This document shows, piece by piece, positions 23,127 through 33,709 of a DNA stretch of 64,000 nucleotides (positions within the stretch are counted from its first letter, which is position 1; each line of letters opens with the position of its first letter). Position numbers and translations under genes: made by a program. The stretch is taken from the NCBI GenBank assembly GCA_029204225.1, contig CM055096.1:30113957-30177956 (forward strand). The letters run 5' to 3'. This DNA is from Diphasiastrum complanatum (lineage: Eukaryota > Streptophyta > Lycopodiopsida > Lycopodiales > Lycopodiaceae). The notes beneath the pieces were generated by a model that searched no databases, was not told the origin of the DNA, and saw nothing but the letters and a program-made list of their open reading frames with translations.

Positions 23127-23244
23127 ACTTCCCCTTCGGGGTGTATATATCTTTTTCATCAATGTACCTACTACTTTTTCCTATGAATAAATGCACCAGG
23201 GTAATTCTTCTTTGCCGCATAGATTATGATGAGGAATGCCTCTC

Positions 23245-24310
23245 TCTAGGCTCACTTATACACAATCCTCAAGCACCCCTTAACCCTGACCCTTCCTAGA
23301 TCTCGACACATAGCCAACTCCATGCACAGTCGACACTTGCCACTTGGCAGTACCCTGACACATAGGCAAGTGAGTAGGCTGACATGTGTCACTCATCCAT
23401 TGGACCAAGTGTCCCAGTGAGCATGTGACACGTGTCGTGTTTGACCGGTCAACCCTTGCATGTGTCACTCATTCACTGGACCAAGTGTCCCAGTGAGCAT
23501 ATGACATGTGTCATGTTGACTAGTGAACTCTCCTACTTTTTAGGAGGTCAGTCCAGCCACTCCGAATTAATGACCCAGTACCCTATACCCAAGCAACATG
23601 CGACTCTGAGGCTCAAAAACATCATTAATAGCTTTATTTACATTTCTGTTACAAAGGTCACCACAGGCCGGTGACTTAGCCATTTCTGTATTTACAAGAA
23701 GTACATCTATAAGTAAAAACAATATACAACAGGGACAGGGAGTAAAAGCTGTAACATCAATCAATTTCAAGCTCAAGCTGAAGTGAAGGAAATTTTGAGT
23801 AGAGCAATCATGAACAACAAAACTATGTGACAATTGTACTAAAAAATTGCTCAATGGTGTTGTGAGACATGTTGAATCAGACTAAATTCCCAGTGGGCTA
23901 TTCCACACTTGTGTGAAATAAATGTGTCACATGTTTTTGAATCCCTTACCCATTGTAAGTTGTAATAATCTAATTATCAATTGTGAAAATGGCTAAGTTG
24001 TCGGCATGTGGTGACAATTATAAATTCATAAATAAAAAGGGTCACTAGTTGTAAGTGATGAGCTTGTGATTGGTAAATGGATACTGGGTCTTAATCAGAG
24101 TCTGTTGGATTGACTCCTAAAATGTAGGAGTTGACTTGTCAAAGGACCATGTCATATGCAGATTGGGACATTTGGTCCAAATACATGAGTGAAACATCAT
24201 CAGACGATTTTAGCAACTCTTGCATGCATACCCATATGTTGAGTACATGGCAGTGTGGTGGCTTTAGAATTAGTCAAGGTTAAGGGGTGCTTGAGTAGTT
24301 AAGAGTGAGC
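23245..24310. repeat. Long imperfect inverted repeat, about 1.07 kb
   Basis: The left arm (23245-23756) and the right arm (about 23930-24310) are inverted copies. Matching landmarks are CTCAAGCACCCCTTAACC (23269) with GGTTAAGGGGTGCTTGAG (ends about 24292), TTGGACCA..GTCCCA, CTACTTTTTAGGAG with CTCCTAAAATGTAGGAG, GACCCAGTA.CC and CTTAGCCATTT. The left arm contains a 76-bp tandem duplication (23385-23453 and 23461-23528) that is single in the right arm. Read outward from the centre, each arm starts TGTTACA-like and contains AATAAA, so it may be two related LTRs tail to tail, or a foldback element. No protein is encoded. Confidence 0.7.
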
Positions 24311-24747
24311 TTTAGTCAGACTTTTTTGAGTTATCTCTATGTAGCATAGGTTGAAAGGAGAGTTACAACAAAGTTCTGTATGTGTTCTATGTATTTTTAA
24401 GGGCTTACTTGCCACATTATTCGTATTGAGCATTAATATTATTCTTGGTGTTGGTTGGTTTGCCTCATTGTAGATGTTACTATTAATCTTGTCCAACAAT
24501 GTATATCTGTCATGGTTGATGGTCCTCATTTCACCTTTATTGCCTTTGATTCTACCTCTGATTAGAACCTTGTCACTGCTAAACATTTTATGCATAGTCT
24601 TCCTAAAGGTCATTGTGCGGCCCTGATTGGTGTTCATCATTCCTCTGCTCCTCATGTTCCCTCTACTTCCCTTCAGCCTACTATTTCTAATCTTCAATCT
24701 TATAAGTCCGTTCTTGGTCAACCAACCACATCACCTCCTTAAGTTCT

Positions 24748-25950
24748 ATCAACCATCGTATTGGCCTTATTGGCCTTATTCTTGGTGCCCATCCTACCTC
24801 TCGAGCCCCTTATTGCATTTCTCATCTTGAACAAGTTGAGGTCCAACGTCAAATTTATGATCTCTTATAGTGTGGTTTCATTGTTCCAAGTCAAAAGCCC
24901 TTTCGAGTGCCCCCATTTTACTTGTTGATAGAAAGGATCGTGTGAATGTTCATGTAATGATTATTGTGCACTCAATTGCTTAACTATTTGTAATAAATAC
25001 TATGGATGACTTATTTGACTAGTTATGTCAAGCCAATTTTTTTTCTAAGATTCATTTGCTCTCTAGCTACCATCAAATTCGAATCCACCTCAATGATGAA
25101 TTTGAACCCGCTTTTCGTACCTTGACCTGCCTATATGAATTTTGTGTTTTACCTTTCGGTGCTACAAACGGTCCTAGTTTTTTAACTATCATGAATGGTA
25201 TCTTTAACCATTTTTAGGGGTATGTGTGCTTGTTTATTTTGATGATATTTTTTTATTGCTCTGATTTGATTTCTCATAATCGCCATTCCCTGGCTTTTTT
25301 TTAACTTTTTGTCACACACCAAGTTTTTTCTATGTGGTCCAAGTATCCTTTTGTTGTTGTTCAAGTTAAGTTCTTGGGATTTACTATTAGTAATGGTACT
25401 GTGTCCCTTGATCTTGCTAAAGTATAAGATATAGTTATTGGCCCACAACTATTGATGTTCATGTAGTTTGTACGCTTTTAGGTCTTTCCACTCACTTATG
25501 TGTACTTGTGCCCCATTTTCCCACTATTGCCGACAAACTTCATGCTTTATTATTCAAAGCTAATAAAATCAACTGGTCTATAGGCCATATATGCTTTGTC
25601 AAGTCTTTTTCTTATTTGAAGACTAATCTTGCCATTGCTCCTATTCTTGTTTTACATGATTTCATTAAACATTATTGTTTTAACCGATGCTAATGATGCC
25701 AGTGTAGGAGCACTTCTTTTCGAAGATTCTACTATTATTGCTTATGAGTCTTGTTGATTTCATTCTTAGGAAACTCGTAATTCTACTCACAAGAAAGAGT
25801 TGTTTTCCATTATTCATGCCCTTGCAAATTGGCAACATTATCTTAAGCCTAGGCCCTTCATTTTATGCATTGATCATCATCCTTTGTGATATCTTGAGAC
25901 TCAAAAAAATCTTAGTGATTGCCAATTTTGTTGGATGCAATCTCTTCATT
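24748..25950 (+). pseudogene. Ty3 RT and RNase H remnant, heavily decayed
   Basis: Reading through stops on the plus strand gives NHRIGLILGAHPTSRAPYCI, then GFIVPSQKPF and APILLVDRKDR (RT fingers), FFSKIHLLSSYHQIRI, CVLPFGATNGPSFLTIMNGI (RT palm) and, near 25800, ELFSIIHALANWQHYLKPR and LCIDHHPL (RNase H). The catalytic YxDD is degraded (FILMIFF region). In-frame stops are frequent, more than in other copies, so this is one of the oldest insertions in the intron. The element ends abruptly at the (GA)n tract at 25969. Confidence 0.7.
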
Positions 25951-25968
25951 GACCAAGATTATGACAGA

Positions 25969-26009
25969 AGAGAGAGAGAGAGAAATGTACATGTCAAGTA
26001 TGTGGTAAC
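25969..26009. repeat. Short (GA)n tract with LINE 3' tail remnant
   Basis: A (GA)8-like tract is followed by AATGTACATGTCAAGTATGT and GGTAAC, which is identical to part of the 3' untranslated region of the LINE at 33710 (about 33755-33782). So a minus-strand LINE of the (GA)n-associated family once stood here, and almost all of it has been lost. Confidence 0.7.
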
Positions 26010-26502
26010 TATAAAGTCCTGAACCAAGGATCCTATTCTAAGCATGCCAAAACAAGCAACCAAAAAGGGAACGGATGGTGGACAAACCAACCCAACCAAT
26101 CCTAGATCGAATGGATCTAGCCCCCAAGCTATGGATCAATCTCATTGAGGAATGAGGATTCACTCCAGCAACATACTACTACCAGTCATGCAATCAAGCA
26201 TACACTAGTGAGAGCCTAATAGGTATACTTATACCCTCCAAGGCCCATGCACCACTAGTAGTGCACTGTGACACCTCACTGGACACCTCTGCAGCCTATC
26301 TGGGCCACGTCATCGAGTTCCTCAATGACTCACTGATAGACCCATATAAATCCACCATCATGAGTTTAGGCCTACAACCATTGATTATGACCTTATACAA
26401 ATAAGGGCCCCAATTCCCTTATAGTCACAATTAACTTACGGGTTGTTGGTCTACTGATCCCTAGCGTGGACAAACTACCTGAGACCAGTCGTGGGCATGA
26501 CA
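26010..26502 (-). repeat. Ty3 C 3' LTR
   Basis: Read on the minus strand it starts TGTCATGCCCACGACTGG and ends GGACTTTAT. It matches 29248-29608 and 29609-30104. The sequence immediately inside it is the pyrimidine run CTCCCCCCC, the complement of a polypurine tract, which fixes the orientation and the LTR boundary. Confidence 0.9.
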
Positions 26503-26504
26503 TT

Positions 26505-26513
26505 CTCCCCCCC
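26505..26513 (-). other. Polypurine tract of Ty3 C
   Basis: On the minus strand this is GGGGGGGAG directly before the LTR start TGTCATG, two bases away. It is the expected primer site for plus-strand DNA synthesis. Confidence 0.8.
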
Positions 26514-26578
26514 TTATTCAAGTTCTGTCCTCAGAACTTAAAACTAGGGAAGTTCTTCCTTAAGCTCCCTTCCTGTTA

Positions 26579-27700
26579 CTAGGAATCATCATCGTCTGTG
26601 CGACTCTTCCATCGAACCAGATGCTTAATAACTATACGATTTCTCAATCGATTAGTTCTTGTATCCAAGATCCATCCGGGTTCAAACCAAGACACACCCG
26701 ATGATTTATCCAACAAGTCCATTTGGTCTCTAGAACCAAGATGCTCTCCTTCACGTAGACTCTTCTTGAGTCGGCTTACGTGAAAAACCGGCTGCACTAG
26801 AGTTCCTTCCGGGAGGTCCAACTGGTAAGCTAAGGCTCTAATACGGTCCTCTGTATCTAGGGGACAATTTGTAATGCTTGCCGGTACACATTACACTAGA
26901 ATCCTTCAGGATTCTTAAATATACCCAATCTCCCACTTGAAAGTCTCGAGGTAATCATTTCAGATTAGCAAAATGTCGGTCCCTATCCTGGGCACACTGG
27001 ACATTTTCACGTGCAATCCGTAGCATTTCCTGCACATCATGTAGGAAATCCGCTACCTTCTGAAACTTGATCGTCCGAGTCTCTACTGCAATGGGTGATC
27101 TAGGTTCAAAAAAGAATTATAGAAGCATGAACAGGCTACAACCGGTAGCCAGATGCTTACTATAACTTAATCTCCATCAAGGATAACTTCCTCTCCATCA
27201 AGGATAACTTCCTCTCCGAGAAGATTGCAATAAAAGATGCAGATATCATCTGATCTCTTTGATCACGCAGGTAATCCTTCTCTTAAATGATCAAGTATAA
27301 CTAGAATTTGAACTATGATTCGTCAATCATTATTAATCAGATTCTTGTCCTACACTCAATAAGAGAACGTGATACCTAAGCATAGGCAACTCAATCAAGG
27401 TCAGATACACTTCCCAATGAGATTGCCGCCGAAAAATATGCTCAAAGCATTTTCTCCATCACCTGATTTGTTCTTTACGTCTGACCAATGGTCAGAAGAA
27501 CTTTTAGCTTAGAGTCGTCTCCAGTTTAGCGAATACGGTCGACCAAAAGTGACCAGTAAACATTGGATCACGAATGTTCATAATGTCACTTGGTAATCCG
27601 TAAAGCCTAAACAGACTCTCTATAACTACTTGGTCTTTACCTGAATAAACATAGCCGATTTGGTAAGATGATCGGTCGTACCAAAATTCCACTATCTTGT
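26579..27700 (-). pseudogene. Ty3 C integrase and C-terminal domain
   Basis: The frame 27692-27504 has FRLYGLPSDIMNIRDPMFTG and HFWSTVFAKLETTLS, the integrase core around the second aspartate (here in RDP, with S-D altered to N-I). At about 27060-26940 comes KVADFLHDVQEML in another frame. The frame 26821-26579 reads VQPVFHVSRLKKSLREGEH, then ILDTRTNRLRNRIVIKHLVR and WKS, a chromodomain-like end. The closest relative in the window is element I at 52619-54656, which shares the ADFLHD segment. Frameshifts and lost residues make it inactive. Confidence 0.75.
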
Positions 27701-29230
27701 TTATTCATCCGGGGTATTCTTACCATGAACACAATCCTCTCCTATGCATTAGGTATATCCTAGAGTCTGAGTTATGATTCACCAATCCCAACTCTCCAGA
27801 TGCTCAAGACCATACCATATCATAAGAGTACATAACAATTCTTAGAAGACACATGAGTTGTTCCAAAAAGTCCTTTCCATCAAGAAAGTTTCAGACTTTT
27901 CCAACTCACTTACGGTGCCCATAAAAGGATTGTAATCCAAAAAACGCCCTTACTATAGCCATGGCACAAAGTGTCATTCCAAAGTTAGGGTCCAATCTAG
28001 AATACGACTAGAATTTACTCTTAAGTTCTAATCTAGAATGACTTAAGATTCACCAGAACTTCAATTACGTGAAGCTCTAACTTTTGGCTATCATCAACTA
28101 TCCAACTCTACTTGAGTCTTCCGGGATAGTATGTCATCTTTTCCAATTGGGAAAAGATGAGGCCAAAAGTTCTCGTGTATTCTATGCACATAAACCTTTA
28201 AACGAATCTAAAGGTTGCGACTTATAAGCAATACATTTTAACATTTATATCCATAAGTAGGATCATATTGTTAATTCAAACAACTATCTCAGAAGTAACG
28301 CTTCTGACTCAGTTAGCTGTATCGGATTTAGAAAATATTTGAATGTATAGGTGTGGATCCAAGACACCACATTCAATTTGATTCTAATTCCACCTAGGTC
28401 AATAACAACTCTCATTGAGAAATTACTATTGCCTAGTGAGATATTGTCTTGCACAATTCTCATCAATATGCCTATGTTTTAACGACTAGTTTGTGCATGC
28501 AAATAAACTTAGTCCATGGAATCCCTTGTAGATCCACAAGATTAAAAAGTTTGTGCAAAAGGTTTATGATCACACAAAGATTCACTACATAGCATATTTC
28601 TACAGATATCACCTGATCTGTACACAATATTTTCTTAACCAAGAATCTTGTAACTTAATAATCCTCTAAGAGAGAATATTTCTCAAAGAGTGCTATTCCA
28701 CAACCAAAATCTCAACCGGAGATTACCTCAAAAGAATATATTGTTAGCGCGAATTTCCTTCCTTGCATCAACCCACGGATCTTAGTCCTCACTAAGATCA
28801 AGTTGATTACGTCCAGCAAGGAACAGGTTTCAACAAACCCCCTCTTGCAACGAAATTCCCTAGTTCTGACACAAATCAATCAGACTTGTAATCAGCCACT
28901 CTTCTACCACGAGTGTTTTCTAATTTCCTTATCTTACATCTTCAAACCAGATATCATCTATAATCCTTAAAGGATTTCTGAAATATCTAAATCCACTTCC
29001 TAAACACACATTTGAAGTGCTTAAAAACCGAATCGATTCTATACCTGGTAGTGCACATACCACACAATCGATTGCACTTAAAAAACGTGACTCTTGGGAA
29101 GAGGTATTCGAATTTGCTTACTCCACCAATCTTCTCAAAAATGTTGATATTCCGTATCACACAACGGAAAGATCCCTACACAATTCGAGATTTCTTCTTG
29201 AGCACAAATCAATGGCAAAACTTGCTTAGA
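27701..29230 (-). other. Internal region of Ty3 C, unrecognisable coding
   Basis: By position this should hold gag, protease, RT and RNase H, but it is only 1.5 kb and has no recognisable RT block, so most of pol has been deleted. A 21-bp tandem duplication (CCATCAAGGATAACTTCCTCT) lies a little further on, at 27174-27215. I see no gene here. Confidence 0.5.
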
Positions 29231-29246
29231 AATGGCTCTGATACCA
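29231..29246 (-). other. Primer binding site, tRNA-Met type
   Basis: On the minus strand it reads TGGTATCAGAGCCATT, complementary to the 3' end of plant initiator tRNA-Met, one or two bases from the end of the 5' LTR. Confidence 0.9.
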
Positions 29247-29247
29247 T

Positions 29248-29608
29248 TATAAAGTCCTAAACCAAGGATCCTATTCTAAGCATGCCAAAACAAGCAACCA
29301 AAAAGGGAACGGATGGTGGACAAACCAACCCAACCAATCCTAGATCAAAAGGATCTAGCCCCCAAGCTATGGATCAATCTCATTGAGGAATGAGGATTCA
29401 CTCCAGTAGCATACTGCTACCAGTCATGCAATCAAGCATACACTAGTGAGAGCCCAATAGGTATACTTATACCCTCCAAGGCCCATGCACCACTAGTACT
29501 GCACTGTGACACCTCACTGGACACCTCTGCAGCCTATCTGGGCCACGTCATCGAGTTCCTCAATGACTCACTAATAGACCCATATAAATCCACCATCATG
29601 AGTTTAGG
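29248..29608 (-). repeat. Ty3 C 5' LTR, split by a solo LTR
   Basis: It matches 26010-26370 with about nine differences. The match stops at GAGTTTAGG (29608), where another LTR begins. About 11 bp of continuation (TAGGCCTACAA, 30106-30116) reappear on the far side of that LTR before LINE sequence begins, so the rest of this LTR has been lost. Confidence 0.85.
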
Positions 29609-30104
29609 TATAAAGTCCTCAATCCAAGGATCCTATTCTAAGCATGCCAATCACAGGCAGCACAAGAGAACCTGATGGTGGACAAACCAACCCAACCAAA
29701 CCTAGATCGAACGGATCTAGCCCCCAAGCTATGGATCAATTAGAGTCATGGAAAGAGGAATCACACTAGCAGCATGTAGCTACCAATCACAAAATCAAGC
29801 ATACACTAGTGAGAGCCCAGCAGGTATACTTATACCCTCCAAGGCCCATGCACCACTAGTAGTGCACTGTGACACCTCACTGGACACCTCTGCAGCCTAT
29901 CTGGGCCACGTCATCCAATTCCCTAATGACTCACTGATAGACCCATACCAACTCCACCACCATGTGTTTAGGCCTACAACCATTAATTATGACCATGTAC
30001 ACATAAGGGCCCCAATTCCCTTATAGTCACAATTAACTTACGAGTTGTTGGTCTACCAGTCCCTAGCGTGGACACGCTACCCGAGACCAGTCATGGGCAT
30101 GACA
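29609..30104 (-). repeat. Solo LTR of the same family, nested in the 5' LTR
   Basis: This is a complete third LTR, more diverged from the other two (for example CAATCACAGGCAGCACAAGA in place of CAAAACAAGCAACCAAAAAG). It is bordered by TTAGG on the left and CTAGG on the right, a probable 5-bp target-site duplication with one mismatch, and it splits the older LTR at TTTAGG|CCTAC. Confidence 0.85.
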
Positions 30105-30117
30105 CTAGGCCTACAAG

Positions 30118-30696
30118 ACCAGTACACCATGTCTTTGCTGCGTATAAAGCTGTGGGGGTGACAATGGTATCAAAAGTCTAGACTTACTCCGAGCATCTCG
30201 AATGGACTTCCGGAAGCAAAACTGCTCTAGCTGAACAAGGGATGCATGTCCCTTCCCAAGTTGAGTGGTGGTTGTCTGTCGGATGCTAAATGTAGGACCA
30301 GAGAAAAGTATCCCTAGGTACGTGTCTGAAGAGACTACCTCTAGGATATGTCCATTGAGAGTGAGCTCCTGACGCTGAATGAAAGCTCTAGAAGTGCTAA
30401 AGACCATAACCTTGGTCTTCGCAATGTTCACCCCCAAACCCCATCGGGTACAAAAGCCCTGTAAGCAATCCAACTGCTACTATAACCCCTCTCTAGTCGG
30501 GGAGACTAGTACCACATCATTGGCATAAAGAAGAATGGCAATCTAAATATCGCCAAGTCTGCAACTAGAACCGCCGCATCATCAATATATAATCCAAAAA
30601 GAATCAGTGAAAGAGAACAACCTTGCTTCACCCCAACGGTGCTCCAAATGTGCTTAGAAATACCATTGCCATGTCAGAAACAACCCAAGACTCTCT
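30118..30696 (-). pseudogene. LINE fragment, RT part
   Basis: On the minus strand, 30473-30111 encodes FCTRWGLGVNIAKTKVMVFS, then TYLGILFSGPTFSIRQ and GKGHASLVQLEQFCF, the segment of a LINE RT just after the YADD box. Upstream to 30650, broken frames give the YADD-side sequence (ILLYANDVVL-like). It has no 3' end. The right edge abuts a (GA)n tract at 30697. It is closest to the LINE at 33710-36311. Confidence 0.8.
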
Positions 30697-30732
30697 GAGA
30701 GAGAGAGAGAGAGAGAAAGAAAGAAAGAAAGA
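30697..30732. repeat. (GA)n(GAAA)n tract between two LINEs
   Basis: (GA)10 is followed by (AAGA)4. On the LINE sense strand this is (TTTC)n(TC)n, lying directly 3' of TTAATAAAATC, the end of the LINE at 30733-33643, and directly 5' of the LINE fragment at 30118-30696. Confidence 0.9.
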
Positions 30733-33641
30733 TTTTATTAATGTCCTTGAATACCCTAAGGTACATAGGACTAAGAAAAGGTACATGTCAAGTGTGCACA
30801 TAGGAGCTTGAAGCTCAATCATCTATAAAACTAAATAACTGCAAATACAATGCATAAAGACAGCTGGCCCAGTCAGGATCCAATAGCCTGGAATCATATA
30901 TCACGATGCCCATCAGCATGAAAGAAATGGTGGATGGTATGCTGTGAAGGTGTGATTAGATGTGCCCTGGACCTCTGTCGCCGGATAGGCCATTGGTGTC
31001 GTCTCTGCTGCCGTGGCGCTCTGGGCTGTGATCTAATAACTGACTGTCTCTCTGGCCGTCGACATGGTCTCTGATGCCGGTGTACGAAGGAGTCGGGAAT
31101 CTCGGCCTCTCCATCTGAGTCACTGCCTATGGGTACCTCAGATCTCTGTCTCCGACGGGATATGCACTCATCAATGCTCAGCTGTGTGAGGGAATGTGTA
31201 CCATCTAGTCTCCTCCTCCTCAGGTCTGACATCTCTCGGATCATTAGTGCGACATATCTAGGGTCCTCATAAGATATCAAGGTAGAAAGTGTAACTGGGT
31301 GCTCTCTGAACAAGCAGTAGTACCGCCCCCGTATCTGATAGTAGGCTGGACATCTGAAGAGGAAATGTGACTCGTCCTCAGTCTCATGCATAACACACAT
31401 GCTACAGAGCCGGTCCTCTTGTGGGGTGCCACTGTATTTGCCAGTCTCAATAGCCAGCTGATGTGAAGAAACCCGAAACTGACCCATCGCTATCCACAGA
31501 CTATGTGATATACTCCTCAGCAAGTAACCAGATACTATGGGGCAGCCAGCCGGATCAAGAGATAGAAAGTGTGTACGATAAAACTCGCTCTTGGTCCCCA
31601 ATGGACCCTGCCAAGTGGTATGAAGATATGATCTGTAAAGGAGGCCTCTAATGTACTGGTGGGTGCCCGCAGGTAGATCACTAATCTGGATACCCAATGT
31701 GGAGAGGAGACGGCAAGCCTGGGAGTACCATGAGAAAAGGTGTCCCTCTGAGTGTAGGCGCCGGGATGAAGATAAAGCTGCAACTACATAATGTGTACCC
31801 CCGTCCTGAAGATCCTCTAACCTCTGTATGAATGTCACAATATGGAATAAGGCCTCAATCTGAATGGGGGGACCACGAACTCCGCCAAGATAATCTGGTG
31901 TGGTACTGAGGGCTTAGCCCGTATCATCCGGGAGAGCAAACGAATCTGGAGCCGGGAGATATATGTCCAATCAGTAGCTGTCAGACCAGTACTCCATGTC
32001 TCGGAAGCATACATAGCTGAGGGGACAACCATAGTGTCAAAGAGCCAACACTTACTAGTCGCATCTCTGATGTGTGAGCTGAAACATAGTCTCTCCAAAT
32101 CTACCAGTGAGGCATAGCCCTTCCGTACCCGGGAAATAGCTGCGTGTCTCATGCTGAACGTAGGCCCCGAGAATAGTACTCCTAGATATGTATAGGAATC
32201 AAGAACCTCTAGGGGATGACCATCCCATAGAAGCTCCTGCCGCATCATGAAAGACCTAGAGGTGTTGAACACCATAACCTTAGTCTTGGCCACATTCACT
32301 GACAAACCCCACCGTGTGCAGAAAGAAAGAAGAGCATCTAAGTGTCGCTGCAAACCCTCTCTCGTCCGTGAAAGCAAAACCACATCATCAGCATAAAGGA
32401 GAATAGCAATAATGAGGTCGCCCAATGTACAACCCTCCCCTCCATCACTCTGTATAACATGCTCTAGCTCGTCAATGTAAAGACCAAAAAGTGTAGGAGA
32501 GAGTGGACATCCCTGTTTGACACCAATAGTACTGACCACCTCTGGTGAAATAACTCCTGATAGTCGGACCCTGCCAATAACTCGCCTGTACAATGCTACT
32601 ACCGCCTATATAGTATCCTCCTGAAAGCCCCGATCATGAAGTCTCTGTATCAATAGATGCCTAGGCACAGAATCAAATGCCTTGCGGAAATCCACAAAGC
32701 AGCAGTATACACGCTCCCTCTTGGCCTTAGCCTCCTCAATGATGGACCTCAAAGTAAAGATATGATCCGATGTAGTATATCATGGTCTGAAACCCGCCTG
32801 TCCAATGGCATGGAGTGATCTAGCATCCATCTCTGTACTGATCTCTGACTGTAGGATAGAACCATATACTTTGGCGAAGAGGTGACTGATCAATAATGGT
32901 GCGGTAGTTGTCAGCTTTCATGGGGTCCCCGCCTTTGTGGATAGGGTGAATGAGGTTTGTGGACCATGGAGAGGGAAAATCAGAGGTGACAGCTCGGTTG
33001 AATAGGATGGAGAGAAAGGGTGAGAGGATGTCGGGAGCATACTTTAGAAGTTCAGCCTCTAGCTCATCAATGTCTTTGGCTTTATGGGAATGGAGTCGTG
33101 TGATGGCCTTTTCTATAAGTTCGTTAGTGAATATGGCAGAAGTATCCGTGAGACAGGAGGTGGGAAGAGGAGGGGTATCTGGGATGGTGTACAATGATGT
33201 GGCATATGCAACCCAAGTGCTGAGGTCTGTGATCCGTGGTGGGGGTGACCGTGGAAGGAACCTTTTCCAGAATGAACCTGAGGAAGAACTAAAGAGGAGA
33301 TCCATCAGTTTCTTACCCTGACCAATCTCGTATGCGATTTTCTTTTTTTTGGTGGTTCTGCGGTAGACACGAGATATGGTTTTGGTCATATGAGGAAGAT
33401 GGGAGCAAGCATATATGAGGTTCTGATGTAGCTGGATGCATTCCTGATCATACCAGGGGTTATAGCGTCTATGACGTTGCTGGTCTTTGGGCCGTGGGGA
33501 TGGAAAGGCAATGGAAGCTGCAGTATGGATGGTCTGGACAAGAAAGAGGGACTGCTCCTCTGAAGTATGCTCATGTGGGAAACAGGTAAGGAGATTGGAG
33601 AGGGCTTCTCTGTATAGTGGTGTGTGATGTGAAGTGTAGCG

Positions 33642-33643
<2 letters not shown>
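30733..33643 (-). mobile_element. LINE 1 of the (GA)n-associated family
   Basis: A 2.9-kb minus-strand LINE is bounded on both sides by (GA)n tracts (30697-30732 and 33644-33709). It has the RT domain, a C-terminal Cys-His motif, and a 3' end with a small stem-loop (TACCTTAGGGTA) followed by TTAATAAAATC and the (TTTC)n(TC)n tail. ORF1 and most of the endonuclease are absent, so it is 5' truncated. RT is interrupted by frameshifts and stops. Confidence 0.85.
30894..33640 (-). pseudogene. LINE 1 reverse transcriptase ORF
   Basis: In minus order: 33389-32820 has SFWKRFLPRSPPP, HKAKDIDELEAELLKYAPDI and NLIHPIHKGGDPMKADNYRT (RT N-terminal blocks). 32593-31835 has GVKQGCPLSPTLFGLYIDEL and IAILLYADDVVLLSRTREGL, the catalytic YADD intact. 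31838-30894 has DRLCSMCVMHETEDESHFLF followed by RCPAYYQIRG, the C-terminal Cys-rich motif of plant LINEs, and an Arg-rich tail. Such enzymes copy the element RNA at the nicked target. The blocks between 32820 and 32594, including the FVDFRKAFD motif, are out of frame, so this copy is dead. Confidence 0.85.
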
Positions 33644-33706
<63 letters not shown>

Positions 33707-33709
33707 AAG
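33644..33709. repeat. (GA)n tract between two LINEs
   Basis: About 60 bp of pure (AG)n ends in AAGAAAG. On the LINE sense strand it follows TTAATAAAGCTTTC, the 3' end of the LINE at 33710-36311, and precedes the truncated 5' end of the LINE at 30733-33643. The two LINEs are thus head to tail, with one (TC)n tract between them. Confidence 0.95.

Larger units (their letters stand above)
20877..23190 (+). mobile_element. Zinc-finger LINE remnant lacking its RT core
   Basis: A GC-rich island in AT-rich DNA encodes the N-terminal and C-terminal parts of a non-LTR retroelement protein. The order is N-terminal Cys-His finger, a GEYSRAARAL linker, then directly the post-RT region, a CxCGH zinc motif and a nuclease-like block. 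The reverse transcriptase palm expected in the middle (about 300 residues) is absent. The coding end is followed by TAA, the hairpin CCCCTTCGGGG near 23131 and AATAAA at 23185. Architecture resembles RLE-type (R2-like) elements, although the exact family is not recognised. Several frameshifts show it is dead. Confidence 0.65.
26010..30117 (-). mobile_element. Ty3 retroelement C with LTRs, decayed
   Basis: A minus-strand Ty3 element has its 3' LTR at 26010-26502, a polypurine tract at 26505-26513, an internal region to 29230, a tRNA-Met primer binding site at 29231-29246 and a 5' LTR from 29248. The 5' LTR is interrupted by a solo LTR of the same family. Integrase and C-terminal sequence are recognisable at 26579-27700. 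Upstream coding regions to 29230 are too decayed or deleted to call. The two LTRs differ by about nine bases in 355 by eye. Confidence 0.85.

Noticed and set aside
32950-33321. Plus-strand 123-codon frame
   Set aside because: It is antisense to the LINE 1 RT, which has clear RT motifs on the minus strand.
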